Shown: positions 26,968 through 35,231 of the stretch, piece by piece
How positions within the stretch are numbered: position 1 is the stretch's first letter
Layout of the letters: each line of letters opens with the position of its first letter
Source of the DNA: Croceicoccus naphthovorans
GTDB lineage: Bacteria; Pseudomonadota; Alphaproteobacteria; Sphingomonadales; Sphingomonadaceae
NCBI RefSeq assembly: GCF_001028705.1
Contig: NZ_CP011770.1
Coordinates: forward strand, 1-64,000
Reading direction: 5' to 3'
DNA: 64,000 nucleotides
Program-made: the position numbers and the translations under genes
Notes under the pieces: model-generated
The model's input: the letters and a program-made list of their open reading frames with translations, nothing else
The model's database searches: none
What the model was told of the DNA's origin: nothing

Positions 26968-27935
26968 TGGCAAGCGTTCCGGGTCTCGAACAAACAGAAA
27001 CGGCGGCGACCGCCGATCACACCACCACGACCGACAAGCCGAAAGCCCGGTCCAGGCGTTTTCGGCGCAAGACGCGCCGCAACAAGGTGACGAGCCACGA
27101 CAGTTTCCTGTCCTACAAGGGCGGACGTTGGTGGAAGATTGCGGGGCTGCTCTGCCTTGTCAGCCTGCTCGCCTATATATTCGCGCCTCTGCCCGCGCAG
27201 CATTTCGGCGGGACGTGGCTCGGCTATACGCTGGGCACCATCGGCGCGGGCCTGATCGTGTGGCTGACGCTGCTGGGCGTGCGCAAACGCGCGATGACAC
27301 CGGGTACGTGGAGTCTGAAGGCCTGGACCAGCGCGCATGTTTATCTCGGCCTGTCGCTGATCGTCGTCGCCACGCTCCACACCGGGTTCGATCTTGGCTG
27401 GAACGTCCATACGCTGGCGTGGGGTCTGATGATGCTCGTCATCGCATCGGGCATGGTCGGCATCTGGTTCTACTGGGCATTGCCGCAGGCGATGTCGCAG
27501 AACCGATATGACGAGGATGGCGCGGTCACCGAAAAGCAGATGATCGAGCAATTGCGCTCGATCGACCGCCAGATCCACGACGCGGCCCAGCCTCTCTCGC
27601 CCGAGGACGCCGCTGTGGTCGACCGCAGCCTAGAGCAGGACCCGTTCGACGGATCGGTTTGGAACCGAATGACGGGCCGCTATGCCAATTGCGAAACCCG
27701 CCGCGCCGCCGCGACCTTGCGCGAGGCCCGTGCCTTCCGCCCCCGCGTTGCCGACGACCCGCTCGACCGGGTCGATGCACTGCTCTCGCGGAAAGAGGCG
27801 ATGCTGGCCCGCCTGCGCCGTCACCTGCGGCTGAAATCGCTGTTGCAGGTATGGCTCTACGTCCACGTGCCGACGACTTTCGCGCTGCTTGCGGCGCTGT
27901 CGGCGCACATCGTTTCCGTGTTCTTTTACTGGTGA
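26967..27935 (+). CDS. Four-helix membrane protein, probable haem-b electron carrier
   Basis: ATG 26967 shares its A with the previous stop. The 322-residue protein has a basic cytoplasmic N-terminus (RSRRFRRKTRRNK), then membrane helices around IAGLLCLVSLLAYIFAPL, LGTIGAGLIVWLTLLG, AHVYLGLSLIVVATLHTGF, LAWGLMMLVIASGMVGIWFY and a last VPTTFALLAALSAHIVSVFF. Helical His residues (AHVY, LHTG, VHTLAW, VHVP, SAHIV) are placed to ligate b-type haem, as in cytochrome b561-like proteins. A soluble coiled region separates the last two helices. It probably links the cytosolic ferredoxin protein to the periplasmic cytochrome. No named family is recognised. Confidence 0.7.
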   Translation: MASVPGLEQTETAATADHTTTTDKPKARSRRFRRKTRRNKVTSHDSFLSYKGGRWWKIAGLLCLVSLLAYIFAPLPAQHFGGTWLGYTLGTIGAGLIVWLTLLGVRKRAMTPGTWSLKAWTSAHVYLGLSLIVVATLHTGFDLGWNVHTLAWGLMMLVIASGMVGIWFYWALPQAMSQNRYDEDGAVTEKQMIEQLRSIDRQIHDAAQPLSPEDAAVVDRSLEQDPFDGSVWNRMTGRYANCETRRAAATLREARAFRPRVADDPLDRVDALLSRKEAMLARLRRHLRLKSLLQVWLYVHVPTTFALLAALSAHIVSVFFYW

Positions 27936-27945
27936 GGCGGGCAGC

Positions 27946-29790
27946 ATGACCTTCATCGTCCGCCAGATCTCGCTCAAGGCCAATGGCGAGGAAATCGTCC
28001 GCTCCACGAACGTAGAGGGCGACACCCTAACCATCGGGCGCAACGCCGCCTGCGATATTCACCTGCCTGACCTCGCCGTCGATCCGCGCCATGCGCAGGC
28101 CGTGATGCGGAATGGCGAACTGTTCGTCGAATCCATCGGCCAGCAACCGTTCGAGGTGAACGGGCGCAGCGTCACGCGGCGGGCGATCGACCTGTCGCGC
28201 GGGGCGGAGCTGACCTTCGGCGGCCACCGCATAAATATCGAACGCGGCGATGGCGGACCGACTTTCACCGTCCGCCGGGTCGAGGCGATCTCCGACGTGG
28301 CCGAGGAGAAAGACCTTGGTACCGTTTACACGTTGAAGGGCCTGCTTCCCGGAAAGCGGATGTCTGCGTGGATCTTCGCCGCATTGGTCATCGTCGCATG
28401 CCTTGCATGGCCAATCGGGGCCTATCTGACCCACAGGGACGATGAAAAGCGCGGCGGTGGCTATCACGGGGATGAAATCTGGTCCTCCGGCGACCTGACC
28501 CTGGCGCACAAGGGTCTGAAGGACGATTGCCAAGCCTGCCACGTCGATGCCTTCGTCGCGGTGCGCGATCAGGCCTGCCTGACCTGTCATCAGGACGACG
28601 CGCATTCGCACATCACCGGCCTTGCCGCCAACGATGCGACGCAGCGCCTTGTCGCGGCACGCGGCGAGCCCGGCCTGTTCGGACAGTTCGAGCGCGCGGT
28701 GGCCGACGGATTCAACCGGCCCGAAGGCAGGTGTGTCGAATGTCACATCGAGCATACCGGCGCCGGTGCTATGCAGGACACCCCCCAGAAATTCTGCACC
28801 GATTGCCACGACGGGATGAAAGCGCGATTGCCGGACACCAAGCTTCCTGACGCCAGCGATTTCGGGACTGGACACCCCGAATTCCGCCCGGCCCTGATCG
28901 TAAAGCCCGGCAATCGGACTTCCGAGAAACCGGTGCTGCGCCGCATGGCGCTGACCGCCGATGCGCATGAGAACAACGGCCTTAAGTTCACCCACGCAGA
29001 GCATATGGCTAAGACCGGCGGGGTTGCGCAGATGGTCCGCCGCCGCCCCGCCGAATACGACGGTCGCGACGCGATGGAATGCGCCGACTGTCATCGCCTC
29101 GATGCCACGAAGACCCGGTTCGCGCCGGTCGAGATGGAGAATGATTGCCAGTCCTGCCACGCGTTGGGGCTGGAGATGATCGACGGCACGACCCGCACAT
29201 TGCGCCACGGCGAACCCGAACTGGTCGCCGCCGACCTGCGCGCCTACTTTCGGTCGGGCAATCCGCCGCGCCCCGCCAGTCTCTCGGGCGTGGCCCGCCG
29301 CGCGCCCGGCGACGGCCCCGCACAGGCGACCGCGCGCGATTTCGCCCGCGCCGTGCAGTTTTATCCGTCCCGCGCCGATGGGGCCGTTACGCGCGTTTTC
29401 TCGAAGGGCGGGGCCTGTTTCGACTGCCACACCGTGACCCGCGACGGCCCGGCGATCACCAACGGGTTCAACATTGTGCCCGCGTCGCAAAACCCGCGCT
29501 ATTTCCGCAAGGGCTGGTTCACGCACGATGCCCACGCGAAGTACGAATGCGCCGATTGTCACGTAAACGCGCTGAAGAGCAATGACGCCAGCCGCGTACT
29601 GGTCCCCGGCATTGGCGGCGATGGCGGCTGCCGCTCCTGCCACGTCGGCGGCACCGGCAATGCGCTGATACCGGTGGAGCATCCGGTCGAGAGCGACTGC
29701 GCGATGTGTCACAGCTATCACGCCGACGACGGCCCGCCGTTCAAGGCTACAAAGCCGAAGACGATTGCTAGCCGGGCAACGGTGAGGTGA
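27946..29790 (+). CDS. FHA domain - TM - decahaem cytochrome c fusion
   Basis: 614 residues. Residues 1-110 form a forkhead-associated domain (TLTIGRNAACDIHLPDLAVD, then PRHA). The usual phospho-peptide Ser before RxH is replaced (VDPRHA rather than VSRRHA). One membrane helix lies at about 141-161 (AWIFAALVIVACLAWPIGAY). The periplasmic rest has ten CxxCH haem motifs: CQACH, CLTCH, CVECH, CTDCH, CADCH, CQSCH, CFDCH, CADCH, CRSCH, CAMCH. Spaced His residues such as LKFTHAEH and WFTHDAH may be distal ligands, as in tetra/octahaem c3-type proteins. It is a likely electron wire or terminal reductase/oxidase of the operon. Its 3' end overlaps the phosphodiesterase start (GTGA). Confidence 0.85.
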   Translation: MTFIVRQISLKANGEEIVRSTNVEGDTLTIGRNAACDIHLPDLAVDPRHAQAVMRNGELFVESIGQQPFEVNGRSVTRRAIDLSRGAELTFGGHRINIERGDGGPTFTVRRVEAISDVAEEKDLGTVYTLKGLLPGKRMSAWIFAALVIVACLAWPIGAYLTHRDDEKRGGGYHGDEIWSSGDLTLAHKGLKDDCQACHVDAFVAVRDQACLTCHQDDAHSHITGLAANDATQRLVAARGEPGLFGQFERAVADGFNRPEGRCVECHIEHTGAGAMQDTPQKFCTDCHDGMKARLPDTKLPDASDFGTGHPEFRPALIVKPGNRTSEKPVLRRMALTADAHENNGLKFTHAEHMAKTGGVAQMVRRRPAEYDGRDAMECADCHRLDATKTRFAPVEMENDCQSCHALGLEMIDGTTRTLRHGEPELVAADLRAYFRSGNPPRPASLSGVARRAPGDGPAQATARDFARAVQFYPSRADGAVTRVFSKGGACFDCHTVTRDGPAITNGFNIVPASQNPRYFRKGWFTHDAHAKYECADCHVNALKSNDASRVLVPGIGGDGGCRSCHVGGTGNALIPVEHPVESDCAMCHSYHADDGPPFKATKPKTIASRATVR

Positions 29791-30647
29791 CGCCCGTGCT
29801 GATAGCCCAGATCACCGATATCCACCTTGGCTTCGAACCGGATTCGCCGGGCGAGTTCAATCGCCAGCGGCTGGATCGCACGCTGGACCGGTTGGCCAGC
29901 CTCGACCCGCTGCCCTCGCTTCTGCTGCTGACCGGCGACCTGATCGACCGGGGCGACGTCGATTCCTATCGCCGCCTGCGCGAAGCGCTGGAAGGTTTTC
30001 CGGTGCCGTGGCACATGGCGTTGGGCAACCACGACGACCGCGCCAACTTTGCGGAAGTTTTCCCAGAGCATACCTTCACCGAAGGATTTCTGCAGTACGA
30101 GATCACGTCGAACCCAATGCGGTTGTTGGTGCTGGATACGCTGGAAGTCGGGCGTCACGGCGGCGGGTTTTGCAATACCCGCGCCGCGTGGTTGAATGCG
30201 CGGCTTGACGAAGACGCTGACACGCCGACGATCATCGTCCAGCACCACCCGCCCTTCGAATGCGGCATCCCGTGGATGAACACCGTCCCTGAAGAACCGT
30301 GGGTCCAGCGCCTGGCCGCCTGTCTGGCCGGACGGGACAACGTCCACACGATGGTCTGCGGCCACATCCACCGCGCTTCGGCCAGCGCGTGGAACGGGCT
30401 GGAAGTCGTGACCACCCCCTCCACCGCGCCGCAAGTCGCGCTGGAATTTGCCGCTATCGATACCGACGCCCCGGACCAGCGCCCTCTGATCGTCGCCGAT
30501 CCGCCCGCCTATGCACTACACTTCTGGAACGGGCGCGAACTGGTCACGCACTGGGATACGGCGGAGCATCGCACGGTCCTCGCCCGTTACGACGCGAACC
30601 TTCAACCGATGATCGCGCATATGTTCGGGGAACGCCCGCCGCGGTAA
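29787..30647 (+). CDS. Class III cyclic-nucleotide phosphodiesterase-like metallophosphatase
   Basis: GTG 29787 overlaps the previous stop. 286 residues with all metal motifs of the CpdA family: ITDIHLG (DxH), TGDLIDRG, GNHDD, QHHPP and GHIHRA. These enzymes hydrolyse 3',5'-cAMP using two metal ions. It lies in the same operon as a protein with two cyclic-nucleotide-binding domains, which supports a cyclic-nucleotide substrate and a local off-switch. The substrate is inferred from family and context. Confidence 0.82.
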   Translation: MTPVLIAQITDIHLGFEPDSPGEFNRQRLDRTLDRLASLDPLPSLLLLTGDLIDRGDVDSYRRLREALEGFPVPWHMALGNHDDRANFAEVFPEHTFTEGFLQYEITSNPMRLLVLDTLEVGRHGGGFCNTRAAWLNARLDEDADTPTIIVQHHPPFECGIPWMNTVPEEPWVQRLAACLAGRDNVHTMVCGHIHRASASAWNGLEVVTTPSTAPQVALEFAAIDTDAPDQRPLIVADPPAYALHFWNGRELVTHWDTAEHRTVLARYDANLQPMIAHMFGERPPR

Positions 30648-30925
30648 TCAAGCGGGTTTTCTGGCCGTGAAGAGTATGTGCCCGGCAAAGCGCAGCTTCA
30701 GGTAATTGGCCTTGCGCACATCGATCTTCCGCAACTTCAGCGCGATATCGATGGCGGGATATACGAACCGCATCCCCGCGATCCGACGCCCGGTGATCTG
30801 CCGTACGATCATCCCCAATCCTTCCGGCCCGGGCCGCATTTCTTCAAGGGCGAACCCATTGTCGGTCAGCACCCGATAAACGCCATAAGGGGTGTAGTTG
30901 AAAATCGAATAGGAATGATAGGGCT

Positions 30926-30929
30926 CTAG
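30926..30929. repeat. CTAG target duplication, left copy (IS5-family insertion)
   Basis: CTAG here and at 31769-31772 flanks the element. The left copy also provides the TAG stop of the transposase reading frame on minus. Confidence 0.85.
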
Positions 30930-31698
30930 GGCGTAGACTCATTAGCGGCGATCCATAGGCGTGTGCAGAAGAGCTTGATGGCAGCGAGGAAGTTATCGCT
31001 TCGTTTGTCGTATCTGGTGGCCAAGCCTCTGGCGTTTTTGAGTTTCCCGAAGAAACGCTCGACCAGATTACGGTAGCGATACAGGAAGCTGCTGAACGCG
31101 AAGCCTTTGCGACGATTGCGCTTGACTGGGATGTTGGCGAAGCCACCCTGCGCGGTGATCTGACTGCGAATGGCATCGCTGTCATAAGCCTTATCGGCGA
31201 GAAAGGTGGTGGCGTTCGGCACGGCGGCCAGCAGCCTCTCGGCCTCACGGCAATCGCTCGCCTGGCCTTCGGACAGATGCAGTTGGATCGGCAGGCCGCG
31301 ACCATCAACCAGGGCATGGATCTTGGTTGTCAAACCGCCCCGGGAACGTCCCATGCAGCGATTTGGGTCCCCCTTTTTAGGGTCGCACCGTGCTGGTGGA
31401 CCCGGATGGAAGAACTGTCGATCATGACCAACTCGCCGTCGAAGGCTTGGCTCACCGCTTCGAGAAGGCGGTCCCACACACCGGCTTTGCGCCAGCGCAC
31501 GAAACGGTTGTAGCAGGTGGTATGTGGGCCATAGCGCTCGGGAATATCAGCCCAAGGACTGCCCGTGCGAAAGCGCCACAATATCCCGTCGATGACCCGC
31601 CGGTCATCCACACGCGGAACCCCGCGAGGCTTGTTCGGCAACAACGGCTCGATCACCAGCCACTCATCATCGGTCAGTTCAAATCTACGACGCGTCAT
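30926..31698 (-). CDS. IS5-family transposase (two frames joined by programmed frameshift)
   Basis: Frame A starts ATG 31698 after AAGGAG (MTRRRFELTDDEWLVIEPLL, a DUF4096-type N-terminus; GELVMIDSSSIRVHQHGA with the first catalytic Asp) and ends at 31330. Frame B covers 31477-30926 (GRSRGGLTTKIHALVDGRG; TFLADKAYDSDAIR with the second Asp; YRYRNLVERFFGKLKNARG with the Glu). They join at the CTAAAAAGGGGG run near 31377 by -1 slippage, normal for this subgroup. The stop TAG of frame B is supplied by the target duplication, not by the element. Confidence 0.88.
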
Positions 31699-31768
31699 CC
31701 AAAGCTCCTTCCCGAAGCCTTGAATCAACCGCGCCCGCGCCGCGCAAGTCAGTTTATGAGTTTACGGC
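30930..31768. mobile_element. IS5-family insertion sequence (839 bp)
   Basis: Terminal inverted repeats: the left end reads GGCGTAGACTCATTA and the right end, reversed, GCCGTAAACTCATAA (12 of 15 match). The 4-bp CTAG duplication and two overlapping transposase frames fit the IS427-type IS5 subgroup. It is inserted in a methyltransferase gene. Transposase frames are intact apart from the expected frameshift, so the copy could be active. Confidence 0.9.
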
Positions 31769-32185
31769 CTAGATAAGACAGCGCCGCCACGAACGTGCCG
31801 CCGGGTTTCAGGACGCGATAGATTTCCTGCAACAAGCTGTCGGGATGGCGGACGTGTTCGAACACCTGATTGCTGTAGATCGCATCGAAATGCCCCTGGT
31901 CGAAAGGCAATTCGATACCATCGTAGGTCAGAAAATGTTCGTCGCTTCTTGTCCGCGATGCGACTTCGGGCGATTGTTCGATGTCGATGCCGACGTATGA
32001 AGCCCCGGTCGAGCGGATCAGGTCGACCGCACGCCCGTCGCCGCATCCAAGGTCGAGGACAACGCCCCCGGACACTCCCTTGCGAAACATGTCGGAAAGG
32101 CGGGCCACGCGCGCGTCGTCGGTCGGGATAGTGTGCTCGATCTCGCCGTACTCGGGGCCTTCGAATGCTGCCACAGTTTGCCTTT

Positions 32186-33628
32186 CTAACGCGCCCCGGC
32201 CAGCTTTTTCGTCCGCCGCCGCTGAACCGAACTGCCCAGCCCGATCGCCTCGCGGTACTTCGCCACGGTCCGCCGCGCGAGGGCGAAGCCCTTTTCCTTC
32301 AAGAGGTCGACCAACGTGTCGTCCGACAGGATCGCATCGGGCTTTTCCGCGTCGATCAGCGCTTTGATCGCAGCCTTGACCGCCTCTGCGCTGGCCGCTC
32401 CCGCCTCCCCGCTGGCTGCAACACCGGACGAGAAAAAGTACTTTAGCTCGAAGGTCCCGCGCCCGCAGTTGAGGAACTTGTTGCTGGTCACGCGGCTGAC
32501 CGTCGATTCGTGCAAGTCCACCGCCTCTGCCACCTCGCGCAGGGTCAGCGGGATCAGCGCGCTGACGCCGCGGCGGAAGAACCCTTCCTGCCGCCGCACG
32601 ATCTCTCGCGAGACTTTCAGGATGGTCTTCTGCCGCTGGTCCAGCGCCTTCAACAGCCAGTTCGCGTCTGCGAGCTTCTCGCCCAGCCAGCCCGCCGCGC
32701 TCTTGTCCTTGCCGCACCCGGCTTTCAGCGTGGTGTAATAGGCGCGATCGATCACCAGTCGCGGCAGGGTCTGGCGGTTCAATGAAATCGCCCAGCCGCC
32801 GCTGCCGTCACCGCCGACGAAGACATCGGGCACGACCGGGGCAGCCGCCCCGCCGCCGATGCGACAACCCGGTTTGGGGTCATAGCTGCGCAGTTCGGCG
32901 ATCATGTCGGCCAGATCCTCGTCATCGACGCGGCAAAGGCGGCGCAGTTGCGGCAGGTTGCCGCGCGCAAGCAGATCGAGGTTGGCGATCAACGCCTTCA
33001 TGCACGGATCGTAACGGTCAGTCTCGATCGCCTGCAGCGCAAGGCATTCGGCCAAGTCCCGCGCGCCCACGCCGGTCGGGTCGAGCGACTGCACAAGACG
33101 CAACGCCGCCTCCGCCTCGGCCAGAGAGATGCCCAGTGTTTCGGCTACCTCGCCCAGCGGGATGGTCAGATATCCGGCTTCGTCCAACTGGTCGATGATC
33201 CAGCGGGCTGCGAATTGCTGCGACGCTGTCCCGCCAGCCGCGCCGATCTGGTCGTGCAGGTATTCGGCCAGCGTCATTTCGCCAGCCGCACGCTCGCCGA
33301 TGTCGGGCAGCTCGTCGCCCGATCCCGCCACGCTGCCGGAGCCGGTGTCGTAATCGCGGTCCAGCATCTCACCCGCGATATCCAATGCGGCCTCACCATC
33401 GCCGCCCTCGCCCGGAACGGCTTCGTCGGGCGCTTCCGATACGGCGGGCGCTGCCGCCTCGCCCTCTTCACGGGCAAGATCGACTAGCGGATTGTCCGCC
33501 ACCGCCTCGGCAATCGCGGCTTCCAGTTCCAGGTTCGACAGCGCGAGCAGGCGGATCGCCTGCTGCAACTGCGGCGTCATCACCAGCGATTGCGACTGCC
33601 GCAGGTCGAGACGGGGACCCAGTGCCAT
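32186..33628 (-). CDS. rpoN: RNA polymerase sigma-54 factor
   Basis: 480 residues. Region I is at the N-terminus (LDLRQSQSLVMTPQLQQAIR, then LLALSNLELE, activator-responsive). An acidic region II (about 55-115) follows, then the core-binding domain (TASQQFAARWIIDQLDEAGY; LDPTGVGARDLAECLALQAI), the helix-turn-helix (TLREVAEAVDLHESTVSRVT) and the RpoN box ARRTVAKYREAIGL. It directs -24/-12 promoters together with enhancer-binding ATPases, for nitrogen and motility genes. It lies directly behind lptB, the common order in proteobacteria. Confidence 0.95.
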   Translation of the reverse strand: MALGPRLDLRQSQSLVMTPQLQQAIRLLALSNLELEAAIAEAVADNPLVDLAREEGEAAAPAVSEAPDEAVPGEGGDGEAALDIAGEMLDRDYDTGSGSVAGSGDELPDIGERAAGEMTLAEYLHDQIGAAGGTASQQFAARWIIDQLDEAGYLTIPLGEVAETLGISLAEAEAALRLVQSLDPTGVGARDLAECLALQAIETDRYDPCMKALIANLDLLARGNLPQLRRLCRVDDEDLADMIAELRSYDPKPGCRIGGGAAAPVVPDVFVGGDGSGGWAISLNRQTLPRLVIDRAYYTTLKAGCGKDKSAAGWLGEKLADANWLLKALDQRQKTILKVSREIVRRQEGFFRRGVSALIPLTLREVAEAVDLHESTVSRVTSNKFLNCGRGTFELKYFFSSGVAASGEAGAASAEAVKAAIKALIDAEKPDAILSDDTLVDLLKEKGFALARRTVAKYREAIGLGSSVQRRRTKKLAGAR

Positions 33629-33660
33629 CGGTCAGATGCGGAAGAACGCGCACATATGGA

Positions 33661-34524
33661 TCAGAGCGTAAAGCCCTCACCCAGATAGAGCCGCCGCACA
33701 TCCTCGTTCGCAACAAGGTCCGCCGGGCTACCCGCGAACAGCACTTGCCCACCATAGATGATGCAGGCGCGATCCACGATATCCAACGTTTCACGCACAT
33801 TGTGATCGGTGATCAGCACGCCGATACCGCGATTCTTCAGGTCGATCACAAGATCGCGAATATCGCCGATGGACAGTGGATCGATGCCCGCGAAAGGCTC
33901 GTCCAACAGCATGATGGACGGGCTCGCCGCCAGCGCCCGCGCGATTTCGCAGCGCCGACGTTCACCGCCCGACAGGGCCATCGCCGGACTTTCGCGCAGC
34001 CGGGTCAGGCCGAATTCGTCGAGCAAGCGGTTCAGTTCCCGCTCGCGCACTTCGGCATCGGGTTCGACCAGTTCGAGCACGCAGTTGATGTTCTGTTCGA
34101 CGGTCATGCCGCGAAAGATGCTGGTTTCCTGCGGCAAATAGCCAAGACCAAGAATCGCACGGCGATACATCGGCAGCTTGGTCACGTCGGTGCCGTCCAT
34201 CAGGATGCGACCCGAATCGGGCTTCACCAACCCCATGATCGAATAGAAACAGGTCGTCTTGCCCGCGCCGTTGGGGCCAAGCAGACCCAGCACTTCGCCC
34301 TTGGCCACCGATAGAGAAATGTCAGTCAGGATCGCGCGCTTGTCATAGCTTTTCGCGATAGAGACCACTTCCAGCCCTCCCTGCGGAATGGGGGGCGACG
34401 CGGTCTCCGCCGGGTCGACGGCGGGATCGATGGTCGTCTCGATATCGATGACGCTTGCTCCTGCATGTTGGCGATAACGCGCAAGGACCGGGCCTGGAAC
34501 CCCGCCTTTGGCGACCGCACTCAT
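33661..34524 (-). CDS. lptB: LPS export ABC transporter ATP-binding protein LptB
   Basis: 287 residues from ATG 34524 (MSAVAKGG). Walker A GLLGPNGAGKTTCFY, Q-loop YLPQETSIFRGMTVEQNI typical of LptB, signature ALSGGERRRCEIARAL, Walker B IMLLDEPFAGIDP and switch His in LITDHNVRETL. It powers the LptB2FG complex that moves lipopolysaccharide from the inner membrane. About 40 extra N-terminal residues precede the usual LptB start; an internal start is possible. It is followed by rpoN in the conserved lptB-rpoN order. Confidence 0.93.
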   Translation of the reverse strand: MSAVAKGGVPGPVLARYRQHAGASVIDIETTIDPAVDPAETASPPIPQGGLEVVSIAKSYDKRAILTDISLSVAKGEVLGLLGPNGAGKTTCFYSIMGLVKPDSGRILMDGTDVTKLPMYRRAILGLGYLPQETSIFRGMTVEQNINCVLELVEPDAEVRERELNRLLDEFGLTRLRESPAMALSGGERRRCEIARALAASPSIMLLDEPFAGIDPLSIGDIRDLVIDLKNRGIGVLITDHNVRETLDIVDRACIIYGGQVLFAGSPADLVANEDVRRLYLGEGFTL

Positions 34525-34725
34525 TGCGCATGCACATAGCATCTGTGAGGGCAGGATGAAGCCCCTCGTTCGATGAATTGGCAGGATTCGTGCATGGCGC
34601 GCGGCGAAATATCGGCCAAAGCGCGGAGTGGGCTTGTTCGCGAACGGCACAATCCCGAGGATTCCGACCGCTTGACGCCGGTTCGCCCTTGGTATTTACT
34701 CTGAAAAAAGAAAGCAGACAGAGGA

Positions 34726-35130
34726 ATGCCGATGACCCCCAACGGCAATCGCCACGGACGGACTGGAACCGCGCTTCACCCCGCGCCGCGCAGGGCAGCG
34801 CAGCCGCGCGACTGGCGCAAACGGATCAGCGACAACCTCGCCTATGGATTGCTGGTCTACACCGGTCTGCAAATTTTCGTGACGATGAAGCAGCTTAAGG
34901 AATTGAGCGGCACGATGCTGCCCTACATGGCGCTGATCGTGCTGGTCGGCGGCATCATTCCCGCCGCGCGCATGCTGGAACGCCATTGGGACAAGCTGGA
35001 CGACATTCACGCCTTCGATCCGGCCGAAGCGCCCCGTTTCGCGCGCGACCGGGCCATTATCTGGGCCGCCGCGATCGGGTTGCCCTTTTTGCTCGCACTG
35101 ATCGCCAAGGCGCTACATTCCTTAACCTGA
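34726..35130 (+). CDS. Small inner-membrane protein of unknown function
   Basis: ATG 34726 after AGAGGA; 134 residues. A basic N-terminus (GNRHGRTGTALHPAPRRAAQ, then RDWRKR) precedes three hydrophobic segments: NLAYGLLVYTGLQIFVTM, MLPYMALIVLVGGIIPAARM and AIIWAAAIGLPFLLALIA. No motif that I recognise. It is divergent from lptB. Confidence 0.6.
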   Translation: MPMTPNGNRHGRTGTALHPAPRRAAQPRDWRKRISDNLAYGLLVYTGLQIFVTMKQLKELSGTMLPYMALIVLVGGIIPAARMLERHWDKLDDIHAFDPAEAPRFARDRAIIWAAAIGLPFLLALIAKALHSLT

Positions 35131-35139
35131 AACCAAAAC

Positions 35140-35159
35140 CGGCGGGTGCTTGCCCGCCG
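35140..35159. terminator. Strong hairpin after the small membrane protein gene
   Basis: CGGCGGG and CCCGCCG with a 6-base loop (TGCTTG), 10 bases after the stop at 35130. There is no T-tract, so it is a likely but not canonical terminator. Confidence 0.4.
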
Positions 35160-35231
35160 TACACCGATCGCCTATTCCTGCCGGACTGGTTACAAATATA
35201 ACGAAAGTCCCCCTTTGCCGCAGGCCAATCC

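Larger units (their letters stand above)
30648..32174 (-). pseudogene. Class I SAM-dependent methyltransferase interrupted by an IS5-family element
   Basis: The 5' part (32174-31769, GTG start) encodes motif I VVLDLGCGDGRAVDLI, then YVGIDIEQSPEVA and FDAIYSNQVFEHVRHPDSLL, RVLKPGGTFVAALSYL. The 3' part (30925-30648) continues EPYHSYSIFNYTPYGVYRVL and on to FTARKPA with the stop. Removing the element at 30930-31768 and one CTAG copy joins the two in frame into a 227-residue protein. The insertion is therefore the only lesion. The family is UbiE/type 11; the substrate is unknown. The 5' end is 11 bases from the end of rpoN on the same strand. Confidence 0.85.

Noticed and set aside
24553..26973. 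An 806-residue antisense open frame across the flavin/CNB/ferredoxin gene
   Set aside because: High-GC codon bias leaves the antisense frame open. It has no ribosome site or recognisable domain, whereas the plus strand has clear motifs throughout.
28027..29721. A 564-residue antisense open frame across the decahaem cytochrome
   Set aside because: Same reason; the plus frame has ten CxxCH motifs.
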